Below are positions 58,607 to 64,000 of a stretch of 64,000 nucleotides of DNA, in pieces (position 1 is the stretch's first letter; every line of letters starts with the position of its first letter). The notes under the pieces were generated by a model. The model worked only from the letters and a program-made list of their open reading frames with translations. It was not told the origin of the DNA and made no database searches. The stretch comes from Thuidium tamariscinum (lineage: Eukaryota; Streptophyta; Bryopsida; Hypnales; Thuidiaceae), in the NCBI GenBank assembly GCA_947034885.2, contig OX344757.2:7688001-7752000 (forward strand). The letters run 5' to 3'. The position numbers and the translations under genes were made by a program.

Positions 58607-59478
58607 TAGGCTTAAGGACAAATTTGCCAAAGGAGCATAATTTTTGGGGCAAACTGGAATTGAACAAAATTTTGATTTTGAACATCTTGGAGCTTGTTTA
58701 AAAAGATAATAATAATAATAATATTTTTACACTTTTTTTCCCAAAATTGTTTAAGTTGCAATTTTTGTTACACTTTAAAGATAATATCTTAAAAGCAAAA
58801 ATACACTACTTTTAGACTTTTCTATAAAAAAATTCTTAAGGTGACTTCAAAGAGTATACTAATTAGTATACCATAATGTTTATCACTATGATCATTTTCA
58901 ATTATATTAAAAGTTTTACATTAATTTAGGTATTTTTGTAGTCACTAAGATTTTTTCAAAAAATTTACTTCAAAAATCATATAAACTTCATTTTAATTTG
59001 ATCTATCATGAAAAATGAAGTTGAATATTAGATATGAATTACTACTTGAGAGAACTTCAAATTTCACAAAGATATTATTAAATTAATGAAGTTTGATCAA
59101 ATGGGAATATCAAATTGATGAACCAAGTCCTTGACCATTTCAACTTGATATGTATATCTAGGACTTCAAAACTCTAAGAATTATAGATAGGTAGCCTTTT
59201 TAATTCTTCTTATGACCCAATACTTGTGTTTACAAAGTTAAACATAAGGACCATAAAATTGCCATGTGGCTTTTGCAACCTTGTGTTTTGTACACCCAAG
59301 CTTGTAGGGCTAAGCACCAATAACTAACACATCCTAAAACAAAATCTAGCCTTGATGCCTTCATAATGTAAACCAATCCATCACAAACAAAATGATTGCT
59401 TAAATATGTTGGTATTATTGAAAAATTAAAACTTAAGTTCCACTTAAAAAGAAATTGTGAGAAATGACAAGAATAATT

Positions 59479-59525
<47 letters not shown>

Positions 59526-60567
59526 TCTATAGCCAAAGTAAAAAATTTCTATAAATTTTTGAAGTTTATTGACCAATTGGCCTTAAAGATTCTTTAGACT
59601 ACTTCAAATTAAGAAAAAGATTATCTATAATGGTTATTTTATTCACAAGGCTTTTTTAACATGGCTAGTTGGCCACAACATGAAGGCCTAGAAAAGTCAC
59701 TTCTTGCAATGAATCTATACTATAAGATGAAAGTTCCTATTGGAGTCATTAATCATTCTATAATTGTCATCTAAGACATTGGTTGTGGCTACTAATTCAC
59801 CGTAATGTAATTGAGATCTCATTTTTTTGAAAAAAATTTAGCATTGGTTCATACAAGACATGGATGGATAATTTCTTAGGTATTTATGATGAGTTTTTTT
59901 ACTAATCATGGGTTGATTTATCTTCACCTTGGAATGACACGGTGTCTTTTGTCTATGATGGACTTGTCCACTTTAACCTTGGAACAATGCGACTGACTAG
60001 ATTAGTTTAATAGATGACTACATTTGAGATTGTAGGACAAAAAAAATGTTTTTTCATTCAATATTTTTTTTATGTAAAATTAATTGAGCATATTTCTAGT
60101 AAATTCCTTTATTATAGTGAAATTTGTTGAATTTTCAAAAAAAAAAGATGCTTGATTCACAATTGAAAATTTTGATAATTTAAAAAAAATTCAATATTCT
60201 AAAGCAATATGAACTTTGGACTCAAACCTTGGTTTTGTTGATTTTCTAATTAAGAATGACAAAGTAGCTTTGTTTTTTTTACCATGATGTTATACACTAT
60301 GATATTCATCTATAGTGAAAATTTCAAATTTTTTGAGTATATTTTATATTGGTATGAATTCTCATCATATTTTCTTCAAAAATTTACAATAATTTCAAAT
60401 CTCCCCTAATTTGAATTTTTTTTTTGACTTGTACATATCATTTGTGGCCTTCATACCCATTGCCTTTCCTTGCTCATTGTATTGCTCATTGTATTGATGA
60501 AGTAAGTTGGGGTGTGAAATATATCCACATCGATTATGATAGAACCAAGGCAGGGACAATACATACT
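58607..60567. other. AT-rich spacer with microsatellite
   Basis: It holds a short AATAATAAT run near 58710 and the AT dinucleotide run listed separately. No gene is recognised. Confidence 0.45.
59484..59522. repeat. (AT)n microsatellite
   Basis: About 19 uninterrupted AT dinucleotides. Confidence 0.95.
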
Positions 60568-60842
60568 AAGGTGGGTACATCCAAAAGTGCCCTGTTCCTA
60601 AAAGCGCCATCTACAGTGCACATACATTTTTGAAATCAGTCATGTTCACAGACTGTAGATGGCGCTTTGAGAAACAGACTTTGACCGTTAATGACTTTTG
60701 CATACGGTATCCAAATCCTGCATTCTTTGGTGCGTTGGAACATGCTTTCACTTGCCAACAAGACTACATAAAAATTTGAACTAATTAATAGCAGGAACTA
60801 GGCTCAGTATGAATAAGTGGCGCTTTTGGGTGTACCTACCTT
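60568..60842 (-). mobile_element. MITE with AAGGTAGGTACACCC ends, copy 2
   Basis: The ends are AAGGTGGGTACATCCAAAAG and CTTTTGGGTGTACCTACCTT. ACT flanks both sides (60565-60567 and 60843-60845), a likely 3-base target duplication. It is the inverse of 45003-45278. It contains AAAGCGCCATCTACAG and, facing it, CTGTAGATGGCGCTTT. It ends about 490 bp upstream of the lipoxygenase ATG, at the point where the sequence turns GC-rich. Confidence 0.85.
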
Positions 60843-60845
60843 ACT

Positions 60846-61334
60846 GGACGTAGAATTTCACCTCTAATTGATAATCTTAAACGAGGTGACAGCCTCGGAT
60901 TTCAACTGAAGTCCCGAGCTTCCTACCCGTAATCCCCGCGTGTGCATCCCACGCTTTCCTTGCCGACAGCGCGAAGACCCCCCAAGGTGACACCGGCACA
61001 CCGTCCCACGCACTGCCCCGCAAGACTCTTGTGAGTTTGAAGCCATCGCACAGTCGAGTTCCACCCTCCAAAACCCCCCTCTGCCGAAGAAGAACGCCAC
61101 CACGATTTTCAGACACAAAGATCAACACAGTGACAAGAGAATTCCACGCCCCTTTACAAGCTCCACCTTGGCGCTTCACGAGCGCCATATCTCGAGCGAA
61201 CTCAAATAGACTGACAGTGCGCATCACGCGAGGTTCCCCTGACACAATTGTACCTCCCTCCCTCCCCCTTCGAAGGTACAGGACCAGAGTTTATTTGTCG
61301 ATATAACTCAGTGAAGCTTAGAATTGTAGACACC
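60846..61334 (+). promoter_or_regulatory. 5' flank / probable 5' UTR of the lipoxygenase gene
   Basis: Composition changes abruptly from AT-rich to GC-rich here. The stretch has pyrimidine-rich runs (TGTACCTCCCTCCCTCC near 61249) typical of plant 5' leaders. No clear TATA box is placed at a usual distance. Frames on both strands lack ATG starts for most of their length. The transcription start cannot be located from sequence alone. Confidence 0.45.
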
Positions 61335-63848
61335 ATGTTACTCAGCCAGACGTTCAAGACGGGTGGCTTGACCGCTTCGTCGTTGGGATCCTCCAGTCGG
61401 AGCCAGAGCGCGCTCGTGGTGAGGAGAATGTCGAAGCCTGTGACTCAGGCGAGTGTGAGTGGTAAGGGGAGTAGCGAGAGTAAGAGTCCCGGATGGTTGG
61501 AGTCCAAGCTCGGGAAAGTGACGAGCCATGTCGATAAGAAGCTCAATGGCGACGGGAGAGTCGCGGTGTCGGATGCGGGGACCGTGGAGATAAAGGGCAC
61601 GGCTGTCGTGGTGAAGAAGCTGTCGAAGTTGGACGTCGTGGATCGCGGTGCGGATTTTTGGGACGATGCCAGTGAGTTACAGGGGAAGCGTGTGTCGATC
61701 CAGCTCATGAGCCCCCAAACCGACCCTAGTACGTCTCTCTCTCAGGCTCCGTCTCTCTGTCTGTCTGTGCGTTGTATTGATTGGGTTCCCGTGAGATGAG
61801 AGTTTGAGGGTGTGGAAGCAATGCTGTGCGTGAATTGTGTGTTGATTGGGGATTGGATTGGCAGACACAGGGAAACCGCTGCTGAGCACCAAAGTGAGCT
61901 TCGCCGGGTGGGTGAAGATATTCGACCCCCTCACTGCCGAGCAGATCAAGTTCGAGACGAAATTCTCGGTGCCAACAACCTTCGGAACGCCCGTGGCCAT
62001 CCTCGTGGAGAACACGCACCCGAACGAGTTCCTGCTGGAGTCTTTCACGCTGGACTTACCCGATAAGACCGTCGCGCATTACATCACGAACTCGTGGGTG
62101 TACAATACCGAAACCACGAAGCCTATCGGCCCGCGCATCTTCTTCCACAACAAGGTACGGATCGTATCTTCTACGTTTCCTTAGCTCGCTATCGCCATAA
62201 ATGGTTACATGTACCCTGATTTTAATGAAATTTGATTATTACTCCCGTGCAGGCTTACTTGCCGGCCGACACGCCGCCCGCGCTCAAGGCGCATCGAGAA
62301 AAGGAGCTTCGGGAGCTTCGCGGCGACGGTACGGGGGAACGAGTGGCCTCTGACCGCATCTACGACTACGCTCTTTATGATGATTTGGGCAAGCCCGATG
62401 AAGCGAAGAAGGGGGGCAGAACGGCGGAGGAGCTCTACCGACCTCCGTTGGGAGGCAACGAGAAATTTCCCTTCCCTCGCAGGATTCGCACGGGCCGACC
62501 TCGCACAAAATTCAGTAAGCCTCTCGAGACTTCCCTTGACGCGTGTCTTTGCGCATCCCTTGCGATCTCACGGTGTTCAACGGGATGACCGCGTTGCGAG
62601 TCCAGTGCACCCTGGAAAACTATTGCTTCGTTATGTGTTGATTAAACATAAGTGTTTTGAAAATGTTGCTCCCCTCTGTAATACATAGTGAAGACGGATC
62701 TGAGTACACAACTAAGCTTTAAACGGGACAGTCTCAGTTATAGTTTTTGTGTTACCACTTGTGAGTTGGATCGGTAACTATGATTCCTGTGTTGCAGATC
62801 CAGACACCGAGAGCCGTATCGATGGCGACTTTTACGTTCCCAGCGACGAGCGCTTCGACTATAGGAAAAGGAGCGACAACGAAGCGGACAAGGTCCGAGC
62901 TTCTCTGCATGCGGCGGGAACGGTGATATCCGCGAAGGTGTTGAAGAAAACCACGTTTAAGAGCCTGGATGAAGTCCGTGACCTGTTTGCGCGGAAAGGG
63001 GAGAACACGTCTAACGGCACCTTGCCCGTCAAGGTCGACGACGAAGCCAAGGCCGCGGCCATTCGCGGCGGAATGAGGTTCTTGACGGAGTTGATGGCCG
63101 AGCGGACCGATGGGAAGGAGGCCAAAACTTTGAAATTTCCGATTCCCCAAGTTTTGAGAGGTGAGGCCTAGCTTTCCTTGGAAATTGCGCTTCTGGCTGT
63201 AGGAATGGTACTTTCGAAATAATAGTGGCCTTTATGACCCGTGCCGTTGAGCATGAGGTTGTACCTTGCTTTCTGTACATGTTTTTTCCTTGCTGTTATA
63301 GTCTCTGTTTTTGAATGAAAACTACATTTCGAATTCGAGGGTTCGAGGTTTGTCAGCCCAGTATTGTGTGTATAACTGTCCTCACGCATAGCTGTGGAAC
63401 TTATGGTTGCTGACATCTCAATGTGACAGTACCGAAATGAACGAGACTCAAAATATTGGCCACAGAATTGATGTCTAAAGGAACTGATGGCTCTGTGTTT
63501 GGCATTATAACTCTCAGCAGACGACAATGCGTGGGGAACCGATTCTGAGTTCGCCCGGGAGAATCTGGCAGGTTGCAACCCCATCGTAATTAAGCGCGTC
63601 TCGGTAAGAACTCGTGCTTCCTGGAATTGGTCCCGCATCAAAATAGTGGTTTTGATCTACGGTGGCGTCTTTGGCGTGTGTGAAATGGTTCATTCCCCGA
63701 AATCCTTTGGGCTAATTGAGCGACGGTGTGTGGTTTGCAGGAATTTCCCATCAAGAGCAAACTCAACCCTGCTGAGTATGGCAGTCCCGAATCTGCAATC
63801 TCTGCGAAACACATTGAGGGCCAATTGGAAGGCTTAAGCATCGAGCAG
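61335..63848 (+). CDS. Lipoxygenase, plastid-type, 5' part (exons 1-6)
   Basis: A plant lipoxygenase adds molecular oxygen to linoleic or linolenic acid, the first step to oxylipins. Exons: 61335-61728, 61865-62154, 62253-62514, 62798-63160, 63518-63603, 63741-63848. Introns are GT-AG and the joined frame is open for 501 residues. ATG 61335 (CACCATG) is the first in frame. Residues 1-80 are Ser/Lys/Arg-rich and look like a plastid transit peptide. The PLAT/LH2 domain spans about 84-228 (VEIKGTAVVVKK, NTHPNEFLLESFTLDLP). The lipoxygenase domain begins about 229 with LRGDGTGER, RRIRTGRPRTK, FYVPSDERF, AWGTDSEFARENLAGCNP and HIEGQLEGLSIEQ. The iron-binding His/Asn/Ile residues lie in the missing C-terminal half, so activity and 9- or 13-specificity cannot be judged. 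A donor, GTAAGC, follows exon 6. Confidence 0.95.
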
Positions 63849-64000
63849 GTAAGCACTAATCACACGAGCCTATTCCTATTGCTCATCTGTTGATGTACCT
63901 GTCTTAATCAAAAAGCATGTAGTCAACTTTATTCACACTTTTCTGTTTTCGCGCAAGTTATGAGCAAGCTCGTATCTGCTGATGTAGAAGTCTTATGTTG

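Noticed and set aside
60877-61245. 122-residue minus-strand frame upstream of the lipoxygenase
   Set aside because: It does not begin at ATG, has no recognisable domain, and lies in a GC-rich leader where long frames arise by chance on both strands.
61248-61334. Upstream extension of the lipoxygenase frame
   Set aside because: The frame is open but its upstream start is TTG, not ATG. The first in-frame ATG with a good context is 61335.

Overview
The window is nuclear DNA of a land plant, most likely a seedless plant such as a bryophyte; the lineage call is an inference. The one clear host gene is the 5' part of a spliced plant-type lipoxygenase at the right edge. Its exons are GC-rich, its five complete introns are short GT-AG introns, and it continues past base 64000. 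Everything to its left, about 60 kb, is AT-rich (roughly 30% GC by eye) and made of transposable elements, mostly non-autonomous and often nested. No rRNA, functional tRNA, CRISPR array or bacterial-type gene is seen.

Layout. 1-2663: end of a long LTR-type element cut by the window edge. 3008-4706: CACTA element built around a large palindrome, with TTA target duplications. 5287-5574: a CATTAG-ended MITE. 5918-6857: left part of a diverged TTAA-type element. 6858-17726: a composite PIF/Harbinger element with a decayed transposase. A MULE (6961-8237), a CATTAG MITE (10863-11169) and an LTR element (12804-16333, TSD ATGTG) have inserted into it. 19100-22092: cluster of TTAA-type elements. 23567-27000: a MITE, a GGGTGATTGC-ended element and another TTAA element. 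27060-27860: a pyrimidine-rich tract. 27861-30665: nothing recognised. 30666-35855: second LTR-type copy, interrupted by a MITE that itself holds a poly(A) retroposon. 36115-40522: a MITE, an inverted retroposon copy, a TTAA relative and a second CACTA copy. 41040-44880: two Harbinger-type MITEs, one carrying a TTAA element. 45003-54283: a MITE, foldbacks, a TTAA element and a 4.3 kb CACTA-like element (TSD GAA) that contains a SINE-like head and the second MULE. 55523-58606: second GGGTGATTGC element, a MITE and a TTAA element. 60568-60842: a 275 bp MITE about 0.5 kb upstream of the lipoxygenase start codon.

The most interesting signal is the TTAA family. It comprises about 930 bp elements with ends TTAACCCCTAAAGGACC / GGTCCTTTAGGGGTTAA, in at least six copies plus fragments and relatives. 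One copy (41570-42493) sits inside a Harbinger-type MITE whose sister copy (43881-44880) keeps the unfilled site. The comparison shows that exactly four bases, TTAA, were duplicated, which is the hallmark of piggyBac-type integration, a superfamily rarely reported from land plants. A second filled/unfilled comparison (6855-6857 and 17727-17729 against 38586-38588) supports the 10.9 kb Harbinger composite as one insertion. Families with different ends share the word CAAAAGTTATG, for which I have no explanation.
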